Shown in pieces: positions 1 through 8,107 of a stretch of DNA of 20,451 nucleotides. The stretch lies in contig JAZRYR010000005.1 in NCBI GenBank assembly GCA_045600845.1, forward strand, positions 1 to 20,451, in the 5' to 3' direction. Positions within the stretch are counted from its first letter, which is position 1. Each line of letters starts with the position of its first letter. Under the pieces are notes generated by a model, which was not told the DNA's origin, made no database searches, and saw only the letters and a program-made list of their open reading frames with translations. This DNA is from RGIG5612 sp045600845 (GTDB lineage: Bacteria > Bacillota > Clostridia > Lachnospirales > Lachnospiraceae). A program made the translations under genes and the position numbers.

Positions 1-72
1 TTTTTTGTTCTCTTTTACTTTCTTAATGATTGCATGTTCACGGCCGCCGCCGCCAACTACCATAACCTTCAT
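1..72 (-). CDS. purD: Phosphoribosylamine-glycine ligase, N-terminal fragment
   Basis: Only the first 24 codons are inside the window; the gene runs off the left edge. PurD joins glycine to phosphoribosylamine using ATP, the second step of de novo purine synthesis. The visible start MKVMVVGGGGREHAI matches the family's N-terminal nucleotide-binding strand and Gly-rich loop followed by GREHA. A ribosome site (GGGAG, about 7 nt upstream of ATG) supports the start. It follows the AICAR transformylase gene by 20 nt and is the ninth and last visible gene of the operon. Confidence 0.85.
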   Translation of the reverse strand, partial: MKVMVVGGGGREHAIIKKVKENKK

Positions 73-92
73 ACAAGTTCTCCCTTCTGATT

Positions 93-1277
93 TTAGTGAT
101 GGAATAATCTCATGCCGGTAAAGGCCATAACCATGTTGTAACCGTTGCAGCTGTCTATAACATCGCCATCACGAACAGAACCGCCCGGCTGAGCTACATA
201 GGTAACTCCGCTCTTTGCTGCGCGGTCGATATTGTCGCTGAATGGGAAGAACGCATCGCTTCCCAAGCAAACGCCCTTAATTGAATTTAAGTATTCTCTC
301 TGCTCTTCGAAAGTAAAAGGCTCCGGTCTTTCCGTGAAGTACTTCTGCCAGTTACCTTCTGCCGTAACATCTTCTTCGTTCTTGTTAATGAAACCGTCGA
401 TGCAGTTGTCTCTGTCCGGTCTTCCGATGTTCTCGATAAATGGAAGATTCAGTACACGGGGGCTCTGACGTAAGAACCAGGTGTCCGCTTTTCCACCAGC
501 TAAGCGGGTGCAATGAACTCTGGACTGCTGGCCGGCGCCTACGCCGATTGCTGTTCCGTCATAAGCGAAAGCTACGGAGTTGGACTGGGTATATTTTAAA
601 GTAATCAAAGCCAGTACCAGATCGCGTGCCTTCTCTTCCGGAAGGTCTTTATTTTCCGTAACGATGTTGTTCAGTAACTCTTTATTAATTTCAAAATTAT
701 TTCTTCCCTGCTGGAAAGTTATACCAAATACCTGTTTCTTTTCCTGTGGATACGGAACATAATCCGGGTCGATTTTGATAATGTTGTAACCGCCTTTTCT
801 CTTGGTCTTTAAGATTTCCAAAGCTTCCGGGTCATAATCCGGCGCAATGATTCCATCGGATACTTCTCTTTTGATCATCGTAGCGGTAGTAACGTCACAT
901 TTATCCGAAAGAGCAATCCAGTCACCAAAGGAGCACATACGGTCTACGCCTCTGGCTCTTGCAAAAGCACATGCAATCGGAGAATCGTTCAGGCCTTCAA
1001 TATCATCTACGAAGCAGGCTTTCTTTAATTCCTCAGAAAGAGGAAGTCCTAAAGCTGCTCCTGCAGGGCTGACATGCTTAAAGGAAGCGGCTGCTGGCAG
1101 ACCTAATTCGGTCTTCAGTTCTTTTACTAACTGCCAGGAATTTAAAGCGTCTAAAAAGTTAATATAGCCAGGTCTTCCACTTAAGATTTCGATTGGGAGG
1201 TCCCTTCCATCTTCCATGAAAATCTTTGCCTGTTTCTGGTTTGGATTACATCCATATTTCAGTTCAAACTCGTTCAT
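93..1277 (-). CDS. purH: Stand-alone AICAR transformylase (PurH C-terminal-type domain)
   Basis: This 394-residue protein matches only the formyltransferase half of bifunctional PurH. It transfers a formyl group from 10-formyl-tetrahydrofolate to AICAR, giving FAICAR, the penultimate step to IMP. The catalytic Lys-His pair lies in AASFKHVSPAG (K67, H68). The protein starts directly in the transferase fold, with no room for the N-terminal methylglyoxal-synthase-like cyclohydrolase domain of normal PurH. The missing activity is supplied by the adjacent PurO-type gene, 13 nt upstream in the same operon. The start follows an AAAGG-type ribosome site. The symbol is used in the broad sense, since the protein is not full-length PurH. 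Confidence 0.92.
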   Translation of the reverse strand: MNEFELKYGCNPNQKQAKIFMEDGRDLPIEILSGRPGYINFLDALNSWQLVKELKTELGLPAAASFKHVSPAGAALGLPLSEELKKACFVDDIEGLNDSPIACAFARARGVDRMCSFGDWIALSDKCDVTTATMIKREVSDGIIAPDYDPEALEILKTKRKGGYNIIKIDPDYVPYPQEKKQVFGITFQQGRNNFEINKELLNNIVTENKDLPEEKARDLVLALITLKYTQSNSVAFAYDGTAIGVGAGQQSRVHCTRLAGGKADTWFLRQSPRVLNLPFIENIGRPDRDNCIDGFINKNEEDVTAEGNWQKYFTERPEPFTFEEQREYLNSIKGVCLGSDAFFPFSDNIDRAAKSGVTYVAQPGGSVRDGDVIDSCNGYNMVMAFTGMRLFHH

Positions 1278-1290
1278 GTTCTCGGCCTTT

Positions 1291-2010
1291 CTATTTATTT
1301 TTATTCAGCATTCTGTTCTGTATTTCTTTTGTTTTTAAATTAATGAATCTTACATACAGGGAAATCCTGTTGTCTTCGTTTAATGCATTCCAGATTTCTT
1401 CGGCAACTTCGTCAACATCATTTCCTAAAGCGACTCTTTCCGGCTCGCCCTGGAAAGTCGGAATCGGATTCCCATCACAGACATAGGTGTGAATGAAATG
1501 TCCTAAACCAGCGAGCGATGGATAATCAAATCCATAACGGTTACAAGCCGTTCCTAAAGCATCCGCACTCTTTAAGATGCTCATGCTATAAGTGAAGTCG
1601 TCGTCTGCGAACTCTAACATGGCAGAAATACGAGGGGTGAAGTTCGGTCCATCCGGCTCAAATTCCCTTACGGTTAAGGAAGAATGAAAGCTCTTACCAG
1701 CCTGTAAGCCTTCATAAATTGTATCGGTCTGGTCGCCGTTGGTAACGATCAGTTTATTTTCATAATCTCTTAAAGCGGCGTAGATAATCAGACTTGGGTC
1801 CTCTAATTTGCTTGGATCAAAAGCCTCTGTAAAAACAGCTCCGTCCCTCTCTACAAAGACTCTGTTCCGGGAGTTAGCGCTGCGTCCCATAATAAAATAA
1901 GCTGCAATGGCCTTCTCACCATCGGCACTCTTTCCTACGATAATGCCGCGACCGGGGTAGGTGTTGCCCTCTAACAGATTTCCGATTGAATTGATTTTAT
2001 AAATATCCAT
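1291..2010 (-). CDS. purO: IMP cyclohydrolase, PurO type
   Basis: The 239-residue protein resembles the PurO family of IMP cyclohydrolases, first known from archaea and unrelated in fold to the cyclohydrolase domain of bacterial PurH. It should close the ring of FAICAR to IMP. Recognisable features are the N-terminal NTYPGRGI segment (residues about 16-23), the MGRSANSRNR stretch (about 42-51) and TNGDQTDTIYEG (about 90-101). It sits between purN and the stand-alone transformylase, exactly where the missing half of PurH is needed. A GGGAG ribosome site precedes the ATG by 5 nt. The family call is from memory of sequence patterns; the genetic context supports it strongly. Confidence 0.85.
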   Translation of the reverse strand: MDIYKINSIGNLLEGNTYPGRGIIVGKSADGEKAIAAYFIMGRSANSRNRVFVERDGAVFTEAFDPSKLEDPSLIIYAALRDYENKLIVTNGDQTDTIYEGLQAGKSFHSSLTVREFEPDGPNFTPRISAMLEFADDDFTYSMSILKSADALGTACNRYGFDYPSLAGLGHFIHTYVCDGNPIPTFQGEPERVALGNDVDEVAEEIWNALNEDNRISLYVRFINLKTKEIQNRMLNKNK

Positions 2011-2031
2011 AGCGTCTCCCTTTATGCTTCT

Positions 2032-2622
2032 CTATTTCATTTCCGAACAGACTTTCTCAATAGCCTTTGGCAAGATCACCCATTCTGCCTGCTCCATAAC
2101 TCTTCTCTGTAATACTTCCGGGGTATCGCCATTTTCCACAGAAACCGCCTTTTGGAAAATGATTTCTCCACCGTCCGGAATTTCATTTACGAAATGCACG
2201 GTGGCGCCCGTAACTTTTACACCTTTCTTTAAAGCCTCTTCATGTACCTTTAGGCCATAATAGCCTTTGCCACAGAAGGAAGGAATTAAAGAAGGGTGAA
2301 TGTTTAAGATTCTCTTTGGAAATTCTTTGGTAAAGTTCTCGCTTAAGACGGTCAGGAAGCCTGCCAGTACTACCAGATCAATGTTTTCCTCATGGAGTTC
2401 CTGAATTACGCGACTTTCGATATCTCCGTCTTTTTTCGTAATGGCCATTCCTTTGATACCGGCGTTTTTCGCACGTTCTAAAGCGTAAGCGCCTTCGTTA
2501 TTGGAGATAACTAAAACCACTTCTCCGCTGGTAATAATGCCGGATTTTTCTGCGTCAATAATAGCCTGAAGATTGGTACCCCCACCGGAAACCAATACAG
2601 CGATTCTCTTTTTGTTTTCCAT
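2032..2622 (-). CDS. purN: Phosphoribosylglycinamide formyltransferase (folate-dependent)
   Basis: GAR transformylase adds a formyl group from 10-formyl-tetrahydrofolate to GAR. From the chosen start (MENKKRIAVLVSGGGTNLQA) the protein is 196 residues, normal for PurN. The catalytic triad is visible: N107 and H109 in LNIHPSL, and D150 in IPDGGEII. The frame stays open 20 codons further upstream, but those codons fall on an intercistronic hairpin and read as nonsense, while GGGAAATTTTT ATG gives a good ribosome site at the chosen start. It lies 63 nt after purM, the widest gap in the operon, and 21 nt before the cyclohydrolase gene. Confidence 0.95.
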   Translation of the reverse strand: MENKKRIAVLVSGGGTNLQAIIDAEKSGIITSGEVVLVISNNEGAYALERAKNAGIKGMAITKKDGDIESRVIQELHEENIDLVVLAGFLTVLSENFTKEFPKRILNIHPSLIPSFCGKGYYGLKVHEEALKKGVKVTGATVHFVNEIPDGGEIIFQKAVSVENGDTPEVLQRRVMEQAEWVILPKAIEKVCSEMK

Positions 2623-2650
2623 AAAAATTTCCCGTTTATCAACTATGTTA

Positions 2651-2679
2651 GCCGGCCTCAGTATAAAACCAAGGCCGGC
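2651..2679 (-). other. Intercistronic hairpin between purM and purN
   Basis: An 8-bp perfect inverted repeat (GCCGGCCT / AGGCCGGC) with a 13-nt loop sits in the purM-purN gap. There is no U-run after it on the transcribed strand, so it is not a typical intrinsic terminator. It could be an RNA processing or stability element that adjusts expression of the distal genes; that role is inference. Confidence 0.55.
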
Positions 2680-2685
2680 CATTCA

Positions 2686-3723
2686 TTATTTAATCACTAC
2701 TTTTTCGTCAGATTTGATGATTTCGCCCATGATATAAGCAGCGACCCCTTCTGCGTTTAAGATTTCTACGGCTTTGTCCGCCTCATCCTTTTCTACAACA
2801 ATACTCATGCCTACGCCCATGTTAAAGGTGTTGAACATGTCTCTCTCCTCGATGCCACCTTCCTGCATGATCATGTCGAAAATTGGAAGGATTTTTACCG
2901 CCTGTTTTTCGATTGCTGCACCGAAGCCTTCCGGAATACTTCTCGGAATATTCTCATAGAAGCCACCGCCGGTGATATGGGAGATTCCCTTTACGGTTAC
3001 GTTATCTAAAAGTTTTAATACCGGTTTTACATAAATCTTTGTAGGTGTCAGTAAGGTTTCTCCTAAGGACTTTCCGCCTAAGGCTTCTACCGGTGCTTTC
3101 ATGTCTCGGTTCTCCACATCGAAAACTTTTCTTACCAGAGAAAATCCATTGGAATGAACTCCGCTGGATGGAAGGGCGATTACTATGTCTCCTTCCTTCA
3201 TGGTCTTGTTGTCAATGATTTTGCTCTTATCTACAACACCCGTAGAATAGCCTGCTAAGTCATATTCATCTTCCGGATAGAAGCCCGGCATTTCTGCAGT
3301 TTCCCCACCGATTAAAGCAGCTCCTGCCTGAACGCAGCCTTCGCTGACACCTTTAACGATGTCCGCGATTCTTTCCGGATAGTTCTTTCCACAGGCAATA
3401 TAGTCTAAGAAGAATAACGGTTTCGCGCCACAACAGATAATGTCGTTTACACACATCGCTACGCAGTCGATACCTACGGTGTCATGCTTATCCATAAGAA
3501 ACGCAATTTTCAGCTTGGTTCCTACACCATCGGTTCCGCTGACTAAAATCGGTTTTGTCATTCCTTCCAGATCCAGTTCAAAAAGTCCACCGAAACCACC
3601 GACATCGGAGCAAACGCCCTTTGTCATGGTTTTCGCAATATGTTCTTTCATCAATTCTACAGATCTGTATCCTGCTGTAATATCAACGCCCGCGCTAGCG
3701 TAAACATCGGATCTTGATTCCAT
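2686..3723 (-). CDS. purM: Phosphoribosylformylglycinamidine cyclo-ligase (AIR synthetase)
   Basis: PurM uses ATP to close the imidazole ring of FGAM, giving AIR. Family landmarks are present: N-terminal SAGVDITAGY, DGVGTKLKIA (substrate/ATP region), GGETAEMPGFY in the middle and ITGGGFYENIPR in the C-terminal half. Length is about 345 residues, as usual. Two adjacent ATG codons compete. The second (MESRSDVY) is chosen because the AAAGGA site lies 6 nt from it but only 3 nt from the first, which overlaps the purF stop as TAATG. The overlap suggests translational coupling with purF. Confidence 0.95.
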   Translation of the reverse strand: MESRSDVYASAGVDITAGYRSVELMKEHIAKTMTKGVCSDVGGFGGLFELDLEGMTKPILVSGTDGVGTKLKIAFLMDKHDTVGIDCVAMCVNDIICCGAKPLFFLDYIACGKNYPERIADIVKGVSEGCVQAGAALIGGETAEMPGFYPEDEYDLAGYSTGVVDKSKIIDNKTMKEGDIVIALPSSGVHSNGFSLVRKVFDVENRDMKAPVEALGGKSLGETLLTPTKIYVKPVLKLLDNVTVKGISHITGGGFYENIPRSIPEGFGAAIEKQAVKILPIFDMIMQEGGIEERDMFNTFNMGVGMSIVVEKDEADKAVEILNAEGVAAYIMGEIIKSDEKVVIK

Positions 3724-3725
3724 CA

Positions 3726-5150
3726 TTATTCCTTTCCATTCCAACAATACGTGCACAATTTACAAGGTTCAAGGTCTATAGCCTGGATAAGTCCCTCCAG
3801 AGACTGGAATTCCAAAGAAGCAAAATGGAATTTCTCGCAAATGGCCTGTCTTAATTTTTTTCCACGCTCCGTTTTTCCGTCAGCATACTCTTCCATGTAT
3901 TTGAAACCTTCTTCGCCTTCTAATTCCATAATAATCCTTCTGGCAATCAGTTCCATTTCACTTCTGGATGCTGAAAAATCCAGATATTTACAGTTGTACA
4001 TAATCGGAGGGCAGGCAGACCGCATGTGGACTTCCTCTGCTCCGTTTTCATAAAGGAAATCTACGGTTTCCTTTAACTGTGTACCTCGTACAATAGAATC
4101 ATCTACAAATAAAAGCTTCTTTCCCTGAATTAATTCCTTTACCGGAATCATTTTCATTTTCGCAATTTTATTTCTGGAGCCCTGAGTTCCCGGCATGAAG
4201 CTTCTGGACCAGGTTGGAGTGTATTTGATAAACGCACGGGCAAAGGCTTTTCCGCTTTCATTGGCATAACCAATGGCATGTGGCGTGCCAGAATCCGGAA
4301 CTCCACCGACATAATCAATGTCCTGCGCAATGCCATCCTTTTTATCTGCCTGTGCCATGATCCGTCCGTTTTCATAGCGCATGATTTCTACATTCTTGCC
4401 TTCATAGGAAGACGTAGGATACCCATAATAAGACCAAAGAAAAGCACAGATTTTCATCTGCTCTCCTCCCTCATAAAGAGTCTTTACTTCCTTGGAAGAA
4501 ATTTCTACAATCTCTCCCGGTTTTAATTCTTTATAAGTCTCAAATCCCAGTTTTTCCAAAACAAAAGACTCAAACGAAAGAGCAAAGCCGTCTTCTCTTT
4601 TTCCGATCTGTACCGGAAGCCTGCCGAACCGGTCTCTGGCTGCAATGATATTTCCATCATCCTTGATTACGATAATGCTGGCGGAGCCTTCAATAATGTC
4701 ATTCAGATGACGGATGCCGTCCACGAAATTTCCCTTCTGGTTAATAATCGCTGCCACCAGTTCCGTAATATTGATTTTTCCTCCGGTCTTGGCGTCAAAA
4801 TGTCCATTAATCTCATTGAAGAAAATTTCAATCAGCTCGTCCGTATTGGTGATTTTTCCCAACATATAAACGGCAAAGGCGCCAAACTTTGTCCGAATCA
4901 GTAACGGCTGCGGATCTACATCACTGATGCATCCGATCGCCGTCGTTCCTTTCATGTCATCAAAGACCTGACCAAATCTTGTCCGGAAAGGAATATTTTC
5001 AATACTGTGGATTTTTCTCTGTAATCCGATTTCTTTATCATAGCACGCAACACCGGCTAACTTTGTTCCCAGATGAGAATGGTAATCAATGCCGAAGAAG
5101 ACATCATCCATACAATCCCGCTCGGAAACGACTCCAAAAAATCCGCCCAT
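3726..5150 (-). CDS. purF: Amidophosphoribosyltransferase-like PurF lacking the catalytic cysteine
   Basis: PurF makes phosphoribosylamine from PRPP and glutamine-derived ammonia, the first committed purine step. The phosphoribosyltransferase half is intact: VPDSG (284-288) and the PRPP loop LLFVDDSIVRGTQ (346-358). Cysteines at the usual iron-sulphur positions of the Bacillus-type enzyme also appear (C235, C387 and the C-terminal pair within C463/C466/C469). The N-terminal Ntn glutaminase half is degenerate: the family start MCGVFG is MGGFFG here, so the nucleophilic Cys is Gly, and the usual HRGQ segment reads HLGT (about 26-29). The start is firm, with GGAGG 5 nt before the ATG, so the Cys is not hidden by a start error. 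It lies between purC and purM. It may use free ammonia, a partner glutaminase, or be a non-canonical paralog. Length 474 is normal. Confidence 0.88.
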   Translation of the reverse strand: MGGFFGVVSERDCMDDVFFGIDYHSHLGTKLAGVACYDKEIGLQRKIHSIENIPFRTRFGQVFDDMKGTTAIGCISDVDPQPLLIRTKFGAFAVYMLGKITNTDELIEIFFNEINGHFDAKTGGKINITELVAAIINQKGNFVDGIRHLNDIIEGSASIIVIKDDGNIIAARDRFGRLPVQIGKREDGFALSFESFVLEKLGFETYKELKPGEIVEISSKEVKTLYEGGEQMKICAFLWSYYGYPTSSYEGKNVEIMRYENGRIMAQADKKDGIAQDIDYVGGVPDSGTPHAIGYANESGKAFARAFIKYTPTWSRSFMPGTQGSRNKIAKMKMIPVKELIQGKKLLFVDDSIVRGTQLKETVDFLYENGAEEVHMRSACPPIMYNCKYLDFSASRSEMELIARRIIMELEGEEGFKYMEEYADGKTERGKKLRQAICEKFHFASLEFQSLEGLIQAIDLEPCKLCTYCWNGKE

Positions 5151-5159
5151 AAAGACCTC

Positions 5160-5846
5160 CTATGCAAAGAATAATTTTGATAACGTCATTGGATCAATAT
5201 ATTCTCCGTCTTTGTAAACTCTCATGTTACCGGAAGCGATTTCGTCGATTAACATAACTTCGCCATCTTTTCCGTAACCAAATTCGAATTTAATGTCGTA
5301 AAGTACTAAGCCTTTTTCTGCAAGGTCGTCAGCAACGATCTTTGTAATCTGCTGTGTTTCAGCTTTCAGATCTTCATACTGTTTTTCTGTCATAACGCCT
5401 AAAACTACCAGACCATCTTTTGTGATCAATGGATCGCCCTTGTCATCGTTCTTTAAAGTAGTTTCTACGTAAGATGGAAGGTCAGCACCTTCTTCTACTA
5501 AATCAGAATATCTTCTGTAAAAGCTGCCAACAGCTTTATTTCTGCAGATTACTTCCAGACCTTTGCCAAATACAGTTGCAGGGAGAACTTCCATCGTTGT
5601 GTCATCAAGGTTAGCGCTTACAAAGTGAGTCTTCAGACCAGCTGCATTAATTTTTTCAAAGAAGTAAATAGACATTCTTAAGTTAACATCGCCTACACCT
5701 TCGATAGTCAAGCCTACAGAGTTTTCGCCCGGGTCAAAAACGCCATCTTTTCCTGTGCAATCATCTTTGAATTTCAGAAGATAATTGCCGTTTTCAAGTT
5801 CAAAAACATCTTTTGTTTTTCCTGTGTAAACTAACTTGTTTCCCAT
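5160..5846 (-). CDS. purC: Phosphoribosylaminoimidazole-succinocarboxamide synthase
   Basis: PurC (SAICAR synthetase) couples aspartate to CAIR with ATP. The N-terminus MGNKLVYTGKTKDVFE is the family's glycine-rich ATP-binding start, and FEFGYGKDGEVMLIDEI near the C-terminus contains the conserved acidic metal/ATP-binding stretch. At 228 residues it is normal in size. The frame opens five codons further upstream, but a GGAG site 7 nt before the chosen ATG decides the start. It lies 15 nt after purE and 9 nt before purF, within the operon. Confidence 0.96.
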   Translation of the reverse strand: MGNKLVYTGKTKDVFELENGNYLLKFKDDCTGKDGVFDPGENSVGLTIEGVGDVNLRMSIYFFEKINAAGLKTHFVSANLDDTTMEVLPATVFGKGLEVICRNKAVGSFYRRYSDLVEEGADLPSYVETTLKNDDKGDPLITKDGLVVLGVMTEKQYEDLKAETQQITKIVADDLAEKGLVLYDIKFEFGYGKDGEVMLIDEIASGNMRVYKDGEYIDPMTLSKLFFA

Positions 5847-5861
5847 TTTTGTTCTCCTCAC

Positions 5862-6347
5862 TTATTTATTATTTAATTTTTTATCTTTTTCTAAAACTTT
5901 TGCTGCATCCTTTGCTCTTTTATCATCCAGTTTCTTTGCCAGTTCTGCATCTTCGACTGCGATGATCTGGGCAGCTAGGAGGGCTGCATTTGCAGCTCCG
6001 TTAATCGCTACGGTGGCAACTGGAATTCCGCTTGGCATCATGACGGTGGAAAGAAGGGCATCCATTCCGTCAAGAACAGAACCTTTGCAAGGGATTCCGA
6101 TAACCGGTAAGGTGGTGTTTGCTGCGATAGCTCCTGCTAAATGGGCTGCCATTCCGGCGGCAGCGATGATCGCGCCAAATCCATTCGCTCTTGCATTCAG
6201 AGCGAAATCTCTGGCTTCTACAGGAGTTCTATGTGCGGAGTAAACATGAGGTTCATAAGGAATTCCCAGTTCTTCTAACATGTCCATAGCTTTCTGGACG
6301 ATTGGAAGATCGGAGTCGCTTCCCATGATAATTCCGACTTTTTTCAT
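5862..6347 (-). CDS. purE: N5-carboxyaminoimidazole ribonucleotide mutase
   Basis: PurE moves the carboxyl group on the AIR ring to give CAIR. The GSDSDLP start (9-15), SAHRTP (37-42) and the Gly/Ala-rich core (GMAAHLAG, PVIGIP) are diagnostic; the SDSD form suggests the class I mutase, which normally works with PurK. No purK is visible here, so it may lie elsewhere. The 161-residue length is usual, with a short charged tail rich in Lys and Asp. A GGAGAGGAG stretch precedes the ATG, and guaB ends 14 nt upstream. Confidence 0.96.
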   Translation of the reverse strand: MKKVGIIMGSDSDLPIVQKAMDMLEELGIPYEPHVYSAHRTPVEARDFALNARANGFGAIIAAAGMAAHLAGAIAANTTLPVIGIPCKGSVLDGMDALLSTVMMPSGIPVATVAINGAANAALLAAQIIAVEDAELAKKLDDKRAKDAAKVLEKDKKLNNK

Positions 6348-6361
6348 TTTACTCTCCTCTC

Positions 6362-7864
6362 CTATTTCACCGGTGTGTTGTCTTTCTGAATAACATCATG
6401 TGCGCCGCCTTCCACGATACTTGTAGCAGAAACCAGCGTCAGTTTTGCTTTCTGCTGAAGTTCCGGAATGGTTAAAGCGCCACAGTTGCACATGGTGGAT
6501 TTTACTTTGCTTAAAGAAAGAGCTACATTGTCTTTCAGGCAGCCTGCGTAAGGAACATAGGAATCTACGCCTTCTTCGAAGGAAAGCTTTGCATCGCCGC
6601 CTAAATCGTAGCGTTGCCAGTTGCGGGCTCTTGCAGAACCTTCGCCCCAGTACTCTTTGTAATAAGTTCCGTTAATGCTCACTTTGTTGGTCGGGCTTTC
6701 GTCGAATCTTGCGAAATATCTTCCCAACATCATGAAGTCTGCGCCCATAGCTAACGCTAAGGTCATATGATGGTCGTAAACGATACCGCCATCGGAGCAT
6801 ACCGGAATGTAAATACCCGTCTCTTCAAAATATCTGTTTCTTTCTGCACAAACATCGATCAGCGCCGTCGCCTGGCCACGGCCGATTCCCTTGGTCTCAC
6901 GGGTGATACAGATCGAACCACCACCGATGCCGACTTTGATAAAGTCTGCACCACATTCTGCTAAGAAACGGAAACCATCTGCATCGACTACATTACCGGC
7001 ACCAACTTTTACGGTGTCGCCGTAATTCTCGCGGATCCATCCGATGGTACGTTTCTGCCACTCAGAAAAACCTTCGGAGGAATCGATGCAAAGAACATCT
7101 GCACCAGCCTCTAATAAAGCAGGAACTCGTTCTGCGTAGTCTCTGGTGTTGATACCAGCACCAACGATAAATCTCTTCGTGTCGTCTAATAATTCGTTTG
7201 GGTTTTGTTTATGTGAATCGTAGTCTTTGCGGAAGACGAAATAGCAGAGCTTGCCGTCTTCGCTGACGATAGGTAAAGCGTTCAGCTTGTGATCCCAGAT
7301 GATGTCGTTCGCTTCCTTCAGGCTGGTTCCTTCCGGAGCAGTGATAAGTTTTTCTCTTGGAGTCATGAATTCTTTGACTTTGCAGGTAAGTTCCATACGG
7401 CTTACTCTGTAGTCACGGCTGGTAACAAGTCCAACCAGTTTTCCGTTCTGGGTACCGTCTTCGGTAACCGCCATGGTGGAATGACCGGTTTTCTCTTTCA
7501 AAGCGATAACTTCTTTCAGGGTGTCCTCCGGGCTTAAGTTGGAATCGCTTGGAACAAATCCAGCCTTATAATTTTTCGCACGGTTGACCATGGCAGCCTC
7601 TTCTTCGATTGGCTGGGATCCATAGATGAAGGATACTCCTCCTTCTTTTGCCAGAGCAACAGCCAGAGCATCTCCGGAAACGGACTGCATAATTGCAGAT
7701 ACCATCGGAATGTTCAAAGAGATTGCAGGCTCTTCGCCTTTTTTATACTTAACTAACGGTGTTTTTAAACTAACATTTGCCGGTATGCACTCTGCACTGG
7801 AGTATCCCGGAATTAAAAGATACTCGTTAAAAGTGTGTGACGGCTCGTTGATGAAGCTTGCCAT
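6362..7864 (-). CDS. guaB: IMP dehydrogenase, Tritrichomonas-like clade
   Basis: The enzyme oxidises IMP to XMP with NAD, the committed step to GMP. The 500-residue protein has an N-terminal barrel part, two CBS motifs (about 100-220) and the remainder of the barrel. The catalytic loop is GGGSICITRE with Cys319. D261 and the Arg418-Tyr419 pair of the mobile flap are present. From memory, these numbers and long stretches (RARNWQRYDLGG, GVDSYVPYAG) match the Tritrichomonas foetus enzyme rather than typical Bacillus or E. coli GuaB. K310 and E431, the residues linked to low mycophenolate sensitivity in that parasite enzyme, are also here. It heads the purine operon, with AAGGAGG before the ATG and a promoter just upstream. 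Placing it first may favour guanine nucleotides. Confidence 0.95.
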   Translation of the reverse strand: MASFINEPSHTFNEYLLIPGYSSAECIPANVSLKTPLVKYKKGEEPAISLNIPMVSAIMQSVSGDALAVALAKEGGVSFIYGSQPIEEEAAMVNRAKNYKAGFVPSDSNLSPEDTLKEVIALKEKTGHSTMAVTEDGTQNGKLVGLVTSRDYRVSRMELTCKVKEFMTPREKLITAPEGTSLKEANDIIWDHKLNALPIVSEDGKLCYFVFRKDYDSHKQNPNELLDDTKRFIVGAGINTRDYAERVPALLEAGADVLCIDSSEGFSEWQKRTIGWIRENYGDTVKVGAGNVVDADGFRFLAECGADFIKVGIGGGSICITRETKGIGRGQATALIDVCAERNRYFEETGIYIPVCSDGGIVYDHHMTLALAMGADFMMLGRYFARFDESPTNKVSINGTYYKEYWGEGSARARNWQRYDLGGDAKLSFEEGVDSYVPYAGCLKDNVALSLSKVKSTMCNCGALTIPELQQKAKLTLVSATSIVEGGAHDVIQKDNTPVK

Positions 7865-7893
7865 ATTTTCCCTCCTTGATTATTGATAATTGA

Positions 7894-7922
7894 ATTCTAA
7901 CACAGCCCTTTTAGGGGTACAA
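7894..7922 (-). promoter_or_regulatory. Sigma-A-type promoter of the guaB-pur operon
   Basis: On the minus strand TTGTAC (-35, 7922-7917) and TAGAAT (-10, 7899-7894) are separated by exactly 17 nt. The -10 matches the consensus at five of six bases, the -35 at only three. The predicted leader is about 23 nt, too short for a purine riboswitch. A perfect dyad CCCT-TTT-AGGG (7906-7916) fills the spacer and could be an operator. Confidence 0.5.
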
Positions 7923-8003
7923 CGGACAAGGTATACAAACTTTTTTTATTTTTTCGAAAATAATATAAAAAAGGACCAAAAAGGAAGAAAGGCCAGCTAG
8001 AAA

Positions 8004-8032
8004 TTGCATAAAAAGAGAAAACGAGATATAGT
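8004..8032 (+). promoter_or_regulatory. Sigma-A-type promoter of the rRNA methyltransferase gene
   Basis: TTGCAT and TATAGT lie 17 nt apart on the plus strand. The -10 matches the consensus at five of six positions; the -35 is weak. The expected transcript starts near 8039 and has a leader of about 70 nt. The 243-nt region 7865-8107 therefore holds two divergent promoters and an AT-rich segment (about 7935-7970) between them; nothing else is evident in it. Confidence 0.45.
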
Positions 8033-8107
8033 ATTTGCAGGCGTCAGAACGCTGTTTTTTGAAAGGGCGTAACTGGCTCAATTCCGAATTTTGAAAAGGA
8101 AAAAATC

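Noticed and set aside
2623..2682. N-terminal extension of PurN
   Set aside because: It overlaps the intercistronic hairpin, lacks family similarity, and the internal ATG has the better ribosome site.
7865..7935. Purine riboswitch upstream of guaB
   Set aside because: The likely transcript start leaves about 23 nt, and no conserved riboswitch core is seen.
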